A DNA stretch of 64,000 nt from Bacteroidales bacterium. GTDB lineage: Bacteria; Bacteroidota; Bacteroidia; Bacteroidales; Lentimicrobiaceae. This document shows, piece by piece, positions 25,538-34,821 of this stretch; position 1 is the stretch's first letter; every line of letters starts with the position of its first letter. The position numbers and the translations under genes were made by a program. Under the pieces are notes generated by a model. The model was not told the DNA's origin. It saw only the letters and a list, made by a program, of their open reading frames with translations, and searched no databases. The stretch is from contig JAEUTG010000056.1 of assembly GCA_016788045.1 (NCBI GenBank), positions 1 to 64,000 on the forward strand, given 5' to 3'.

Positions 25538-28039
25538 TCAGAAATTGTTTCCGGATTCCAGCAATATGGCTATTTTCCGGAGAAGCTCTTTCGGATTGAT
25601 CGGTTTGGACACAAAATCATCAAATCCACTGTTAAAAACCCTTTCACGATCTTCAATTGATGCAAAGGCGGTCTGGGCAATTACCGGAACATCTTTCCGG
25701 ATTGCTTTTATTCTTGCCGTAGCCTCAAAGCCATCCATCACCGGCAGTTGAATATCCATGAGTACAAGATCTATTCCGGGTGTTTTTGAAAACACATCGA
25801 CTGCCTGAGCTCCGTTCACAGCAAAAAGCAGGTCAATTTTACTTTTCGACAACAATGTCTTGAGATAAATGGTGTTGGGAACTTTGTCTTCAACGATCAG
25901 TACTTTCCTGCCTTCAAAATTGAATACATCCGATTTGGACGGCGCAACGGTTTCAGGTCTGCCTGAAGCTGAAGCCTTTATCATCGGAAGCCGGATGAAG
26001 AATTCCGAGCCTTTCCCGAATTCAGACTTAACACCAACATATCCACCAGATGCCTCAACAATACGTTTTACAATAGCCAGGCCAAGGCCGGCACCGCCAA
26101 ATTTGCGGGTGAAGGGGTCCTCAAGTTGCCTGAATGACTCAAAAATAACCGAAGTTTTATCGGCGGGTATCCCGATCCCTGTATCTTTCACATAAAACGA
26201 TACCATCGGTGTTCCACTTGTTTTATCATGTATGAGGGTAACCCCCAGCTCAACCGTACCGGATTCTGTAAACTTAATGGCATTGTTGATCAGGTTGATC
26301 AGAACCTGCCTTAACCTTAAGCGGTCAACTACCAGGGTGTTAATATGGCGCTGATCAGGCATTACCAGTTTCGGAGTGATGGTATTGTTTTTCAGTTTGA
26401 GCTTGAGATCGCTGAGCATATACATATAAATCTCGTTCATGAATTCCCCGAGATCTACAGGTTGAGGATTCAGCGCCAGGGCTGCACTTTCGAGTTTTGA
26501 CAAATCGATGATATCGTTGATCAGGTTCAGCAACACTTCGCCGTTAGAGGAAATCATCTCAAAGTATTCTTTCCGCTCATCTTCCGTCGTCGCATATTCC
26601 TGCATCAGACTAACAAACCCAAGAATGGCATTCATAGGTGTTCTGATCTCATGCGAGACATTGGCAAGAAAAGCCGTTTTGAGCCGCTCAGATTCTTCAG
26701 CTTTCTCTTTGGCTTTCAGTAATTTAAACTGATTCAGCTTGTGTTCTGAAAAATCACGGATTACAGCCACCATCAGAAGACGGCCTTCAAACAGGAAAGA
26801 AGAAAGGGAAAGTTCAAGAGGGAATGTAGATCCATCAATCTTCAGTCCCAGCAGTTCGAAATTCTGTTTGATGGATGGTTTTGCCGGATTCACCGCTTGC
26901 TTGCGCAAGGCATGTTTTAATCTTTCGCTGTTGTCATCACTGGCAAACAGATCCATCAGGTTGAGCGAAAGTATTTCATCTCCGGCGTAACCGAAGAGTT
27001 TTCTGAAAGCTTCATTTGAATAGTCAATCGTACCATCCTGCCTGGCGAGTAATATGCCATCGTTGGCATTGGAAGCAATCATCTCAAATTTAAGTTCTGC
27101 CTCAGTAAGGGCCTTTTCTGTATTGAGCTGCCTGGTTATATCGAGAGCAGCGAAAGTAATACCCTTGGCAAGGTTCTCTCTTTCAAGCGGTGCGGAGCTG
27201 ATGAGTACATCTACCAAAGACCCGCTTTTATGCCTGAACTTAGTAACCATCAGACTGATGCCTTCGTTATCGGGCAGTGAAAACTCCGGCAAATGCTCTC
27301 CGGGACCTTCCTTTTCGGGCAGAAGCACCGAAGTCTTCCTTCCTATCAGTTCCTCTCTGGTATAACCTACCATACTGCACAACCGCTCATTAACCAACAG
27401 GATCTCACCAAATGAAGCCACCCAGAAACCGGCAGGCGATGCCTGGAACAGACTGTTTAACCTTTCCTCATTCTCCTTCAGCTGTGAAAGTGCCCTTGCC
27501 CGCTTTGAGATATCAATAAATGCCGATTTTATGCCTGTTCCGGAATCATCACGGATGCTGATAATTTCGATATGGGTCAGCGGAGAGTCAGTCTTCAGCG
27601 GATTTCTTATACAAATCTCAGAGGTTACCTTCGCATCTGATTCCCTGACCTTGAGAAGGTGGAAATAATAGGCATCCTGGTAATCGGGATGTATAAATTT
27701 GGAGATCGGCTGGCCAATGGCCTGAAAACGCTCAATTCCAAGCATACCGGTCCCGGTGAGGTTCAGTTCACGGATGCAATCATTCTCATCGGTAGTTAAG
27801 TAACCAATGGGCGCAAAATCGAACAGAGAGGTGTACCTTGAGGTTGACTGTTCAAGGTCAGCATAAACGCGCTGCATCTCTTCATTCTGAGTTTCAAGCT
27901 CAATCTGGTAAATCTGCAGCTCCTCTATCAACCTTTCAATATTGGCAGGATCATACGCCTTGAAATCAGGCTGCTGCCGCTGCTTCAGGAGAACTTCGGC
28001 TTTCTCACGCAATTTACGGCTCTTCTCGTTGCTCATCAT
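25538..28039 (-). CDS. Hybrid sensor histidine kinase (coiled coil-PAS x3-HisKA-HATPase-REC)
   Basis: An 833-residue soluble hybrid kinase. An N-terminal coiled coil (IERLIEELQIYQIELETQNE) leads into three PAS domains (FDFAPIGYLTTDENDCIREL; FQASPAGFWVASFGEILLVN; IASNANDGILLARQDGTIDY). The H-box FLANVSHEIRTPMNAILGFV, the N box NLINNAIKFTESGTVELG, DTGIGIP, FESFRQLEDPF and GGAGLGLAIVKRI follow, and a receiver with VLMDIQLPVMDG ends it. It starts 23 bases after the CheB-CheR fusion stop and is probably in the same transcript. The N-terminal coiled-coil/PAS stretch is the type often found fused to or encoded next to CheB-CheR-PAS proteins. No cognate transcription factor is in the window. Confidence 0.92.
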   Translation of the reverse strand: MMSNEKSRKLREKAEVLLKQRQQPDFKAYDPANIERLIEELQIYQIELETQNEEMQRVYADLEQSTSRYTSLFDFAPIGYLTTDENDCIRELNLTGTGMLGIERFQAIGQPISKFIHPDYQDAYYFHLLKVRESDAKVTSEICIRNPLKTDSPLTHIEIISIRDDSGTGIKSAFIDISKRARALSQLKENEERLNSLFQASPAGFWVASFGEILLVNERLCSMVGYTREELIGRKTSVLLPEKEGPGEHLPEFSLPDNEGISLMVTKFRHKSGSLVDVLISSAPLERENLAKGITFAALDITRQLNTEKALTEAELKFEMIASNANDGILLARQDGTIDYSNEAFRKLFGYAGDEILSLNLMDLFASDDNSERLKHALRKQAVNPAKPSIKQNFELLGLKIDGSTFPLELSLSSFLFEGRLLMVAVIRDFSEHKLNQFKLLKAKEKAEESERLKTAFLANVSHEIRTPMNAILGFVSLMQEYATTEDERKEYFEMISSNGEVLLNLINDIIDLSKLESAALALNPQPVDLGEFMNEIYMYMLSDLKLKLKNNTITPKLVMPDQRHINTLVVDRLRLRQVLINLINNAIKFTESGTVELGVTLIHDKTSGTPMVSFYVKDTGIGIPADKTSVIFESFRQLEDPFTRKFGGAGLGLAIVKRIVEASGGYVGVKSEFGKGSEFFIRLPMIKASASGRPETVAPSKSDVFNFEGRKVLIVEDKVPNTIYLKTLLSKSKIDLLFAVNGAQAVDVFSKTPGIDLVLMDIQLPVMDGFEATARIKAIRKDVPVIAQTAFASIEDRERVFNSGFDDFVSKPINPKELLRKIAILLESGNNF

Positions 28040-28062
28040 GTTGATTCTAAGTTAAGTCAGTT

Positions 28063-31000
28063 CTACTCTGATTTTGGCTTCCTCATCTTTTTATTACATT
28101 CGCTGGTCCTGTCGGTAAACATAAAAACCAGTCCTGCCAACTGAGATTGCATGTCGAATATCGGCACACCACTCAGGCTCAGATACTTATCGTATCCGAG
28201 GGATGACCTGTACCTAAGTGAGCCCTTGTAACCGCTTCCGGGATCTGCAAGAATTTCCCTGAGAGGCATTCTGAGAATTCCGCTTGTACTTTTGGTAGTG
28301 TTGTTCACCCATTGTATCGAATCAAATTGTCTGCCTACAATTTCATTCACATCCATCTCAAGCAGGTTACCCATTGGTTTGTTTGCATAACTGATAAATC
28401 CTTCGAGGTTGATGATCATCTGGCCTATCGGACTGATATCCAGAGACCTCAGCAAGAGATCCCGTTCAGATCTGATGCGTTCCTCAAGTCGCTTACGCTC
28501 GGTGATATCGATGAGTGTGATGACCACTCCATCCACAGCATTTTCTATGGTTCTGTAGGTAAGCATCCTTAGCATGTACCAGTTGTTGAGCTTATCCTGA
28601 ACCTCGATCTCTTTCGGTATCAGTGTATGGAGTATGTTTTCAATATCCCGTTGAAAATCATTGTAATTCAGGTTGTGAGAAATATGAAAAAATGGTCTGC
28701 CCAGGTCCATCTCCATGATGTTGATGGTCTTTACTATCGCTGGTGTAAATCTTCTGATTCTTAAAAACTTATCCAAAAATACCGTTCCGATGTTGGTATT
28801 CTTGAGCAGGTTGTTCATGTCGTTCGACAATTGGGTAAGTTCTTCAATCTTGTTCTGGTATTCAGAATTTACAGTGTAAAGCTCCTCATTGACCGATTGA
28901 AGTTCTTCATTGGTACTCTGGAGTTCTTCATTGGAAGCAATGAGCTCTTCATTGGTGCTCTGAAGCTCTTCGTTTGAGGTTTCGAGTTCTTCAATGGTTG
29001 CCTGCAGGTTTTCTCTGGTAAACTGTAATTCTCGTTCCAGTTCGCTGAATCGCTCGCTGTAATGGCTTTTCAGATCAAAATTATCGACCTTGACTGAATG
29101 GGAGTCATCTGGTTTCTTCTCATCGAAGGTGATCAGGTAATATGAGTTCCGGGCACGGGTATCTTCAATATACCGGCAACCCAGGTCAATATACATTTGC
29201 TGCGAGCCCACAGGAACCAGTACCTCTTTAAAAACCAGCTCTTTCTTTTCCTTGGCAACCTTATGCAAAAGACTGCTTATCACAACTGACAGCTCAGCAT
29301 TCACAAGTTTGAATATGCTGAGATTGGCTTTCCCTACAGGGATGTGCAGGTATTGATTAACATCCTTAAACACATGCAGCAGTTCAAACTTATTGTCAAG
29401 CAGAATTCCGGGAGGCATAAATCCACGCACAATCTCCTGATAAACAGACTCTACCCTGAATCCTTCCGGAATATCCTGCACCTGAGTGTCAGGCCTGTTC
29501 TTGTATCTCGAATCCCTTAGTGTGGGTATTGTGTTGTGAAAAGTAAACTGCGCAGGAAGGCGGTAACCCTCTTTAATCTGGTAAACTTTCCATTTTGAAC
29601 TGACGGTTGAATATCCATCAGATATTTCACCCAGGGTTTCACTGCTTCCGAGAAATAAATGACCGGTCTGATTGAGTGCAAAGTAAAACATAGCCATGAT
29701 CCGCCTTTGCATTGCCACATTGAGGTAGATGAGCATGTTGCGGCAAACAACCAGATCAAGTTTGGTAAAAGGTGGGTCTTTAAGAATGTTGTGCGAAGCA
29801 AAGATCACCATTCGCCGTATCCTTTCATTCACAACGTAGCTGTTCTCCCTCTTCACGAAGTAGCTTCTCAGCCTTTCGGTAGTTACATCAGAAACAATGC
29901 TTTCGGGATAAACCCCGGTGCTTGCATATTCAATTGATTCATTGTCGAGATCGGTGGCAAATACCTTTACATCAAACTCGAGTTTCTTTTCATCCATGTA
30001 TTCTCTGAACAGAATCGCCAGAGAATATGCCTCCTCTCCGGTAGAACACCCGGCACTCCATATCCTGATGGTTTCTCCCGGTTTTTTACCAGTGAATATT
30101 TCGGTAAGCACTTTTTCTCTGAGGACATTGAATGCCTCCTGATCCCTGAAAAACTGTGTGACCCCGATAAGCAGCTCCTTATAGAGTATTTTAGCTTCGC
30201 TGGGTGATTGGCTCAGGTAAGATATGTAATTCTCAATTTTATTTATCTGATTGATACTTATACGCTTTTCGAGACGTCGCAGCACGGTGGCTGGCTTATA
30301 AAACGAAAAATCAACCCCAACTTTTTCACGAACAATCTTTAAAATCTTCGCCAGAATGTCTTCGTCCTTCGACACGATGATGTCGATTTTTCCTGTTTTG
30401 ATGTAAGGATGCTTAACAAACTTAACCAGCTCTTCCGGCATTTTATCCGGTGGCAGGATATAATCAACCAATCCCGTTGCAATCGAACTTCTGGGCATTC
30501 CATCAAATTTGGCACTCTGATCGTCCTGAACCATAACCATTCCTCCGGCCTCTTTAATTGCCCTGATTCCAAGAGTACCGTCAGAACCGGTTCCTGAAAG
30601 AATGATTCCGATAGAATCCTTCCCTTTATCCAGTGCCAGAGAGCGAAGGAAAATGTCTATCGGCAGGTTAAGCCCGCGGTTGGTGTCCTGATCGGCAAGA
30701 AAAAGTTTCCCATGGAATATGGTCAGGTTCTTTTTGGGTGGAATCAGGTAAATGGAGTTGGGTTCGACAGCAACGCCATCTTCCGCCCTGAAAATTTCCA
30801 TTGAGGTGTACCGCGAGAGCAATTCACTCATCAGACTTTTGTAATCAGGTGAGAGGTGCTGAACGACAATAAATGCCATACCACTGTTGGTGGGCATATT
30901 CCGGAAGAAAACCTCAAGTGCTTCAAGTCCGCCCGCTGATGCTCCGATACCCACGCATATAAGACGTTTTTCCTCAGGGACTTCAGCCAATGAACCAGAT

Positions 31001-31092
31001 ACTTTGTCGTATTTCTGACCGGTAGATGCTGTTGATGAGACATTACCTGATTTTGATTTAATCACCGGAGTTTTCGATTTCCTGGACACCAT
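28063..31092 (-). CDS. CheB-CheR-PAS fusion protein
   Basis: A 1009-residue fusion. Residues about 45-235 are a CheB methylesterase domain with its Ser (GIGASAGGLEA), His (VVQHLSPDY) and Asp (LSGTGSDGTLG) triad but no receiver domain. Residues about 260-500 are a CheR methyltransferase (VTQFFRDQEAF, RIWSAGCSTGEEAYSLA, VFATDLDNESIEYA, LVVCRNMLIYL). A long coiled coil of seven-residue NEEL repeats follows at about 695-745, then two PAS-like domains. No methyl-accepting chemotaxis protein, CheA or CheW is encoded nearby. The protein therefore probably works with the two hybrid kinases downstream in a non-chemotactic signalling route; the target of methylation is unknown. It is divergent from the FMN riboswitch. 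Confidence 0.93.
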   Translation of the reverse strand: MVSRKSKTPVIKSKSGNVSSTASTGQKYDKVSGSLAEVPEEKRLICVGIGASAGGLEALEVFFRNMPTNSGMAFIVVQHLSPDYKSLMSELLSRYTSMEIFRAEDGVAVEPNSIYLIPPKKNLTIFHGKLFLADQDTNRGLNLPIDIFLRSLALDKGKDSIGIILSGTGSDGTLGIRAIKEAGGMVMVQDDQSAKFDGMPRSSIATGLVDYILPPDKMPEELVKFVKHPYIKTGKIDIIVSKDEDILAKILKIVREKVGVDFSFYKPATVLRRLEKRISINQINKIENYISYLSQSPSEAKILYKELLIGVTQFFRDQEAFNVLREKVLTEIFTGKKPGETIRIWSAGCSTGEEAYSLAILFREYMDEKKLEFDVKVFATDLDNESIEYASTGVYPESIVSDVTTERLRSYFVKRENSYVVNERIRRMVIFASHNILKDPPFTKLDLVVCRNMLIYLNVAMQRRIMAMFYFALNQTGHLFLGSSETLGEISDGYSTVSSKWKVYQIKEGYRLPAQFTFHNTIPTLRDSRYKNRPDTQVQDIPEGFRVESVYQEIVRGFMPPGILLDNKFELLHVFKDVNQYLHIPVGKANLSIFKLVNAELSVVISSLLHKVAKEKKELVFKEVLVPVGSQQMYIDLGCRYIEDTRARNSYYLITFDEKKPDDSHSVKVDNFDLKSHYSERFSELERELQFTRENLQATIEELETSNEELQSTNEELIASNEELQSTNEELQSVNEELYTVNSEYQNKIEELTQLSNDMNNLLKNTNIGTVFLDKFLRIRRFTPAIVKTINIMEMDLGRPFFHISHNLNYNDFQRDIENILHTLIPKEIEVQDKLNNWYMLRMLTYRTIENAVDGVVITLIDITERKRLEERIRSERDLLLRSLDISPIGQMIINLEGFISYANKPMGNLLEMDVNEIVGRQFDSIQWVNNTTKSTSGILRMPLREILADPGSGYKGSLRYRSSLGYDKYLSLSGVPIFDMQSQLAGLVFMFTDRTSECNKKMRKPKSE
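28866..28997 (-). repeat. Tandem 21-base coding repeat in the CheB-CheR coiled coil
   Basis: About six imperfect 21-base units encode the heptads SNEELQS, TNEELIA, SNEELQS, TNEELQS, VNEELYT and similar, giving a very regular coiled coil between the CheR and PAS parts. This repeat type is common in CheB-CheR-PAS proteins, so it is a protein feature and not a mobile repeat. Confidence 0.85.
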
Positions 31093-31306
31093 ATTTCATT
31101 GATTTGGTAAATCCCCGGAAGGGACTTAAATTCCCGTTATTAACAACCTAAAACTTAAAAAGATCAATCAGTTAGACGATTTTTGATATTTAACTAATTA
31201 AATATATTTAATACCGGAATTCCTTTTTCTTAAACAAAAACCAGTTTGTTTTGAAACACCGTTCAACTAACTCCCGGAAAATGAGTTTCAGGTATTAAAA
31301 AAAACA

Positions 31307-31314
31307 TAATTTTG
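31307..31314 (+). promoter_or_regulatory. -7 promoter element ahead of the FMN riboswitch
   Basis: TAATTTTG is a perfect TAnnTTTG placed so that transcription would begin at about 31320, just before the riboswitch P1 stem. A weak -33 (TTTC) lies 17 bases upstream. Confidence 0.65.
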
Positions 31315-31322
31315 CTGCGAAA

Positions 31323-31440
31323 TCTTCAGGGCAGGGCGAAATTCCCGACCGGCGGTATAGTCCGCGACTCAGACATGCTTAACATTGTCTGACTGAACCG
31401 GTTAATTTCCGGTACCGACAGTAAAGTCTGGATGGAAGAA
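31323..31440 (+). ncRNA. FMN riboswitch (RFN element)
   Basis: Conserved RFN blocks occur in order: AGGGCAGGGCGAAATTCCCG, ACCGGCGGTATAGTCCGCGA, a variable hairpin (AGACA...TGTCT), then AACCGGTTAATTTCCGGTAC, CGACAGTAAAGTCTGGATGG. The closing P1 stem pairs TCTTC (31323-31327) with GAAGA (31435-31439). FMN binding normally shuts down flavin synthesis or uptake genes. The only gene downstream on this strand is a TonB-dependent receptor, 127 bases away. Confidence 0.96.
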
Positions 31441-31455
31441 GGTGTTTTAAAACGA

Positions 31456-31525
31456 TGGTCAGGGGATATTTCCCTGATGTTATCGCTTTTAATCTTTCCT
31501 GCCCCGATGATCGCTGACCGGGGCA
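31456..31525 (+). promoter_or_regulatory. Hairpins between FMN aptamer and start codon (expression platform)
   Basis: Two hairpins follow the aptamer: TCAGGG/CCCTGA around a short A/T-rich loop at about 31458-31477, and TGCCCCG/CGGGGCA at 31500-31525 with a 12-base loop. A third element, TCCCCCG at about 31531-31537, could pair alternatively with the G-rich arm of either. Neither hairpin has a strong T run directly after it, so the mode of control (termination or translation) is not clear. Confidence 0.4.
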
Positions 31526-31567
31526 ATTACTCCCCCGATATTTCAGACACCATTAAATGTTTTCAGC

Positions 31568-34129
31568 ATGAAAATCTGCTTTCGTGGTCTTGTAGTGTGC
31601 GTATTGCTTACGGCTTCACTTAATCTGTCTTCTCAGGAGGTTTACAAAGGATTGGTCAGAGATGCTTCAGGGGGGCAGGTTCTGACGGATGTTTCCCTTA
31701 AGTCGCTGAAAGGAGACACCGGCAGTCTGACCGACAAATCCGGCTACTTTCTGATACCTGCAACCGGAAACAGTGGCTGGTACATAATCAGTCATCTCGG
31801 ATACAAACCAGATACAGTTCAATTCTACACCGGCAATCTGAACATCATTGAACTGCAACCTGATGTTGTCGGCCTTGAAGAGATCAGCATCATTTCCACA
31901 TTCACCCGTGAACGTGAGACCCCGGTTGCTGTATCGACAATAAAATCAGCAACCATTGAACGTGAAATGGGACACCAGGACTATCCTGAGATCATGAAAA
32001 TGGTACCAGGGGTCTATGCTACCAAACTGGGAGGTGGCAGCGGAGATGCACGGATCAGCATCAGGGGATTCCAGCAGGAAAACATCGCGTTGCTGTTGAA
32101 TGGAGTACCAGTCAGCAGTGTTGAAAACGGACTGGTTTACTGGTCAAACTGGACTGGTCTGTCAGATGCAACACAAACGATTCAGGTTCAACGGGGTCTG
32201 GGTGCCTCTCGTGTTGCCCTTAATTCAGTAGGTGGAACCATCAACATCATCACCAGGCCAGCAGAATCAAGCAGAGGAGGTAGCCTGCAGTATTCTTTAA
32301 CCGACTATGGGAACCAGAAAACCACCATCAGTTTGTCGAGTGGCAGGCTGAAAAATGGTTTTGCCTTGTCCTTTCTGGGATCACGTACAACTGGCCCGGG
32401 AATTGTTGATGCAACAGCTGTGAATGCCTGGTCATGGTTTATAAGTCTGAGCAAAGAGATCAACAAGTCGCAAAGGCTCGTCTTTACCGGAATGGGAAGC
32501 CCTGAAAGGCACGGACAACGGAATTACGGGCTCACCCTGGAAGAATATAAAAAGTACGGAGGGCAATACAATCCCAACTGGGGAATTTTCAATGGAGAAA
32601 TCAATAGTCTTTCCGAGAACTTTTACCATAAGCCACAACTGGCCCTCAACCATTACTGGGATATAAACAAAAGGGCATTGCTGTCGTCTTCGGTTTATCT
32701 CTCATTCGGAGATGGGGGCGGGAAGTACTCAGAATCGTTCATGAGCCCGCCTGCCAATACCTATAGAAAAAACAACCAGATCGACTGGGATGCGGTATAT
32801 CTGCAGAACCTCAGCAATCCCGATACATTTCAGCTGGCAGATGGCAGAAGGGTGAACGGTTTCTCTAAAATTATCCAAACCAATTACCTCGCCTCACACT
32901 GGTGGGTCGGAGGACTTACCAACCTGAACTGGCAGATAAACGACAAGCTCAAAGTAATTACCGGTCTCCACGCCAGGTATTTCAAATCGAATCTGCGTGA
33001 AGAAATCAGCGATCTGCTGGGCGGGAAATTCTGGATAGATACCTACGGGTGGGCCATTGAAGGCATTGGTGGACGAAACCAGTTGAAAACAACAGGGGAT
33101 ATCATTAATGTGGATAACGACTCAAGGGTTGATGTTGTCAGCTATTTCGTACAGGGCGAATATACCCGGGGCAAGGTTAATGTATTTCTTGCATCCACGG
33201 TAAGCAACACCTGGTACCAGAGAACTGACCGCATTAATTATATTCAAAACACGGATAGTGAAATTATTACAAAACCAGGAGCTGATATCAAAGCCGGAAT
33301 CAACTTCAATCCTGATAAGTACAATAATCTATACATGAATGCCGGATATTTCAGCAAAGCACCCTATTTCAAATTCATGTTTACAAACTTCAGCAACGCT
33401 GTTGCCAGGAATCAGGTGAACGAAAAAATCACCTCCGCAGAACTTGGATACAGCTACAGAAGGGCATTCGTGAAGGCAGATATAAACCTGTATTACACGC
33501 TCTGGCAGGATAAATCGCTGCTGTCGAGGGAAAACATTCAACTGGAAAACAATGCTATGACAAGGGCACTGATCAGAGGTCTTGACGCAGTGCACAAAGG
33601 CCTTGAATTAGAGCTTGAATCTGATTTAGCTGAATACCTGAGTGTCGGGCTGAGTGCTTCTGCCGGTGACTGGCGCTGGAGAAACGATGTGAATGCTTTG
33701 CTTTACAACGATCAGCAGTTACTTATCGATTCTACTTCCGTTTATGTAAAAGATATAAAGGTCGGTGATGCGCCCCAGCTTACATTCGGGATGTTTGCTG
33801 AAACCAGGCCTGGAGATGGCTGGACGATCAGTGTAAGATGGATGTTTTACGGTAGACTGTATGCCAATTTTGATCCGGCAGGAAGAAATAATCCTGAAGA
33901 CAGGTCCCAGCCGTTCAGAATTCCGGACTACAACACGGGAGATCTCTTTTTAAGCAGGAATTTCAACATTGGTCTTCAGAAGGCTGTGGTTTCTGCAGGT
34001 TGTTATAACCTCCTGGGCAATGAATCTATTATGCGTGGCGAAGACGGAAGTTCTCATCAGGCTGATACATTTACAGGCTTCTGGTCGCCCGGCAGGACCT
34101 TCAGTTTTTCGATCAGAATGGCTTTCTGA
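31568..34129 (+). CDS. TonB-dependent outer-membrane receptor, FMN-riboswitch controlled
   Basis: An 853-residue outer-membrane receptor. A signal peptide (FRGLVVCVLLTASLNLSSQ) is followed by a carboxypeptidase-regulatory-like beta-sandwich (VYKGLVRDASGGQVLTDVSL to YIISHLGYKPDT, about 20-100). The plug domain comes next (TPVAVSTIKSATIEREM, MKMVPGVYATKLGGG, DARISIRGFQQENIALLLNG, VQRGLGASRVALNSVGGTIN). The rest is the barrel, ending in ...SFSIRMAF, the terminal aromatic needed for membrane insertion. It is not paired with a SusD gene, so it is not a glycan-utilisation SusC. Because an FMN riboswitch is its only visible control element, riboflavin or another flavin is the likely substrate; that is inference from regulation. 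Confidence 0.9.
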   Translation: MKICFRGLVVCVLLTASLNLSSQEVYKGLVRDASGGQVLTDVSLKSLKGDTGSLTDKSGYFLIPATGNSGWYIISHLGYKPDTVQFYTGNLNIIELQPDVVGLEEISIISTFTRERETPVAVSTIKSATIEREMGHQDYPEIMKMVPGVYATKLGGGSGDARISIRGFQQENIALLLNGVPVSSVENGLVYWSNWTGLSDATQTIQVQRGLGASRVALNSVGGTINIITRPAESSRGGSLQYSLTDYGNQKTTISLSSGRLKNGFALSFLGSRTTGPGIVDATAVNAWSWFISLSKEINKSQRLVFTGMGSPERHGQRNYGLTLEEYKKYGGQYNPNWGIFNGEINSLSENFYHKPQLALNHYWDINKRALLSSSVYLSFGDGGGKYSESFMSPPANTYRKNNQIDWDAVYLQNLSNPDTFQLADGRRVNGFSKIIQTNYLASHWWVGGLTNLNWQINDKLKVITGLHARYFKSNLREEISDLLGGKFWIDTYGWAIEGIGGRNQLKTTGDIINVDNDSRVDVVSYFVQGEYTRGKVNVFLASTVSNTWYQRTDRINYIQNTDSEIITKPGADIKAGINFNPDKYNNLYMNAGYFSKAPYFKFMFTNFSNAVARNQVNEKITSAELGYSYRRAFVKADINLYYTLWQDKSLLSRENIQLENNAMTRALIRGLDAVHKGLELELESDLAEYLSVGLSASAGDWRWRNDVNALLYNDQQLLIDSTSVYVKDIKVGDAPQLTFGMFAETRPGDGWTISVRWMFYGRLYANFDPAGRNNPEDRSQPFRIPDYNTGDLFLSRNFNIGLQKAVVSAGCYNLLGNESIMRGEDGSSHQADTFTGFWSPGRTFSFSIRMAF

Positions 34130-34161
34130 TTTGAGAAAAAGAGGGGCAGGTATGTTACTGA

Positions 34162-34551
34162 TCAATCGAGCTTCCTGATTACCGCATCCATTATCTCAGT
34201 TACTTTACAGGCCAGATCGGTAAGTGTTTCATTTCCGACTGAAGCAAAAACTGATTTCGGGTTGATAGCGGCTACCTCACACAACCCCTCCCCTTTATCC
34301 TGAACAATAATGTTACAGGGCAGCATTAAGCCTATTTTGTCTTCAGCATTCAGCGCATTGAAGGCAAAGGAAGGATTGCAGGCACCGAGAATAAGATACT
34401 CCCTGAATTCAGCATCCAGTTTTTCCTTCATGGTTTGTTTCACGTTAATGCTCGTAATGATTCCGAAACCATAATCTTTCAGCAGGGTGGTAACCTTTTC
34501 TGCAGCCTCCGGTACACTGGCTATAACCGTCTTTGAAAAATAATAATTCAT
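34162..34551 (-). CDS. DUF302 domain protein
   Basis: A 129-residue protein of the DUF302 family. VPEAAEKVTTLLKDYGFGII and INVKQTMKEKLD, then YLILGACNPSFAFNAL, IGLMLPCNIIVQD and VAAINPKSVF, are the family's conserved blocks. ATG at 34551 is chosen because NYYFSKTVIAS begins the domain; nine further codons upstream are possible. The family forms a small alpha/beta fold, found alone or linked to redox and thiol proteins; no catalytic role is established. It stands alone, convergent with the TonB receptor and divergent from the MFS transporter. Confidence 0.88.
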   Translation of the reverse strand: MNYYFSKTVIASVPEAAEKVTTLLKDYGFGIITSINVKQTMKEKLDAEFREYLILGACNPSFAFNALNAEDKIGLMLPCNIIVQDKGEGLCEVAAINPKSVFASVGNETLTDLACKVTEIMDAVIRKLD

Positions 34552-34764
34552 AAGTTTGAAATGTTTCTGGTTAAACAACGAAACCCGTCTGAAGTTCTGA
34601 AGGGTGGTAAAAAAGGAAGTTTTCAGGATTACTACTCCGCCAGATCAACAAGGATTTGTGGTTTGCGCAAGTTCCGGAAAGGCTGTTTTTCAGATAGAGG
34701 AAGATACTGGTAAAGTTTAACCAATTATTAAAACCTGACATCAGATAATTTCAGTCAGTCAGCC

Positions 34765-34772
34765 TATCTTTG
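34765..34772 (+). promoter_or_regulatory. -7 promoter element (TATCTTTG) for the MFS operon
   Basis: A perfect TAnnTTTG 50 bases before the chosen ATG of the MFS transporter gene. It would drive the four-gene run to 37730. Confidence 0.6.
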
Positions 34773-34821
34773 CAGATGCAGCGGTGAATTGTTCTGCAGA
34801 TTGACCATTCTTGACCGGAAA

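Noticed and set aside
28866..28997. Tandem 21-base repeat considered as a CRISPR or mobile repeat
   Set aside because: It is in frame, encodes coiled-coil heptads common to CheB-CheR-PAS proteins, and has no spacers.
31195..31220. AT-rich inverted repeat TATTTAA-CTAA-TTAAATA upstream of the CheB-CheR gene
   Set aside because: Such short A/T palindromes are expected by chance in AT-rich intergenic DNA.
31326..31623. Open frames on both strands within the FMN riboswitch and leader
   Set aside because: They overlap the aptamer core; the ATG on the plus strand lies in the conserved RFN sequence itself. A leader peptide is possible but nothing supports it.
31568..34129. TonB receptor as a SusC-type glycan importer
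   Set aside because: No SusD gene follows and the control element is an FMN riboswitch, not a glycan-type regulator.
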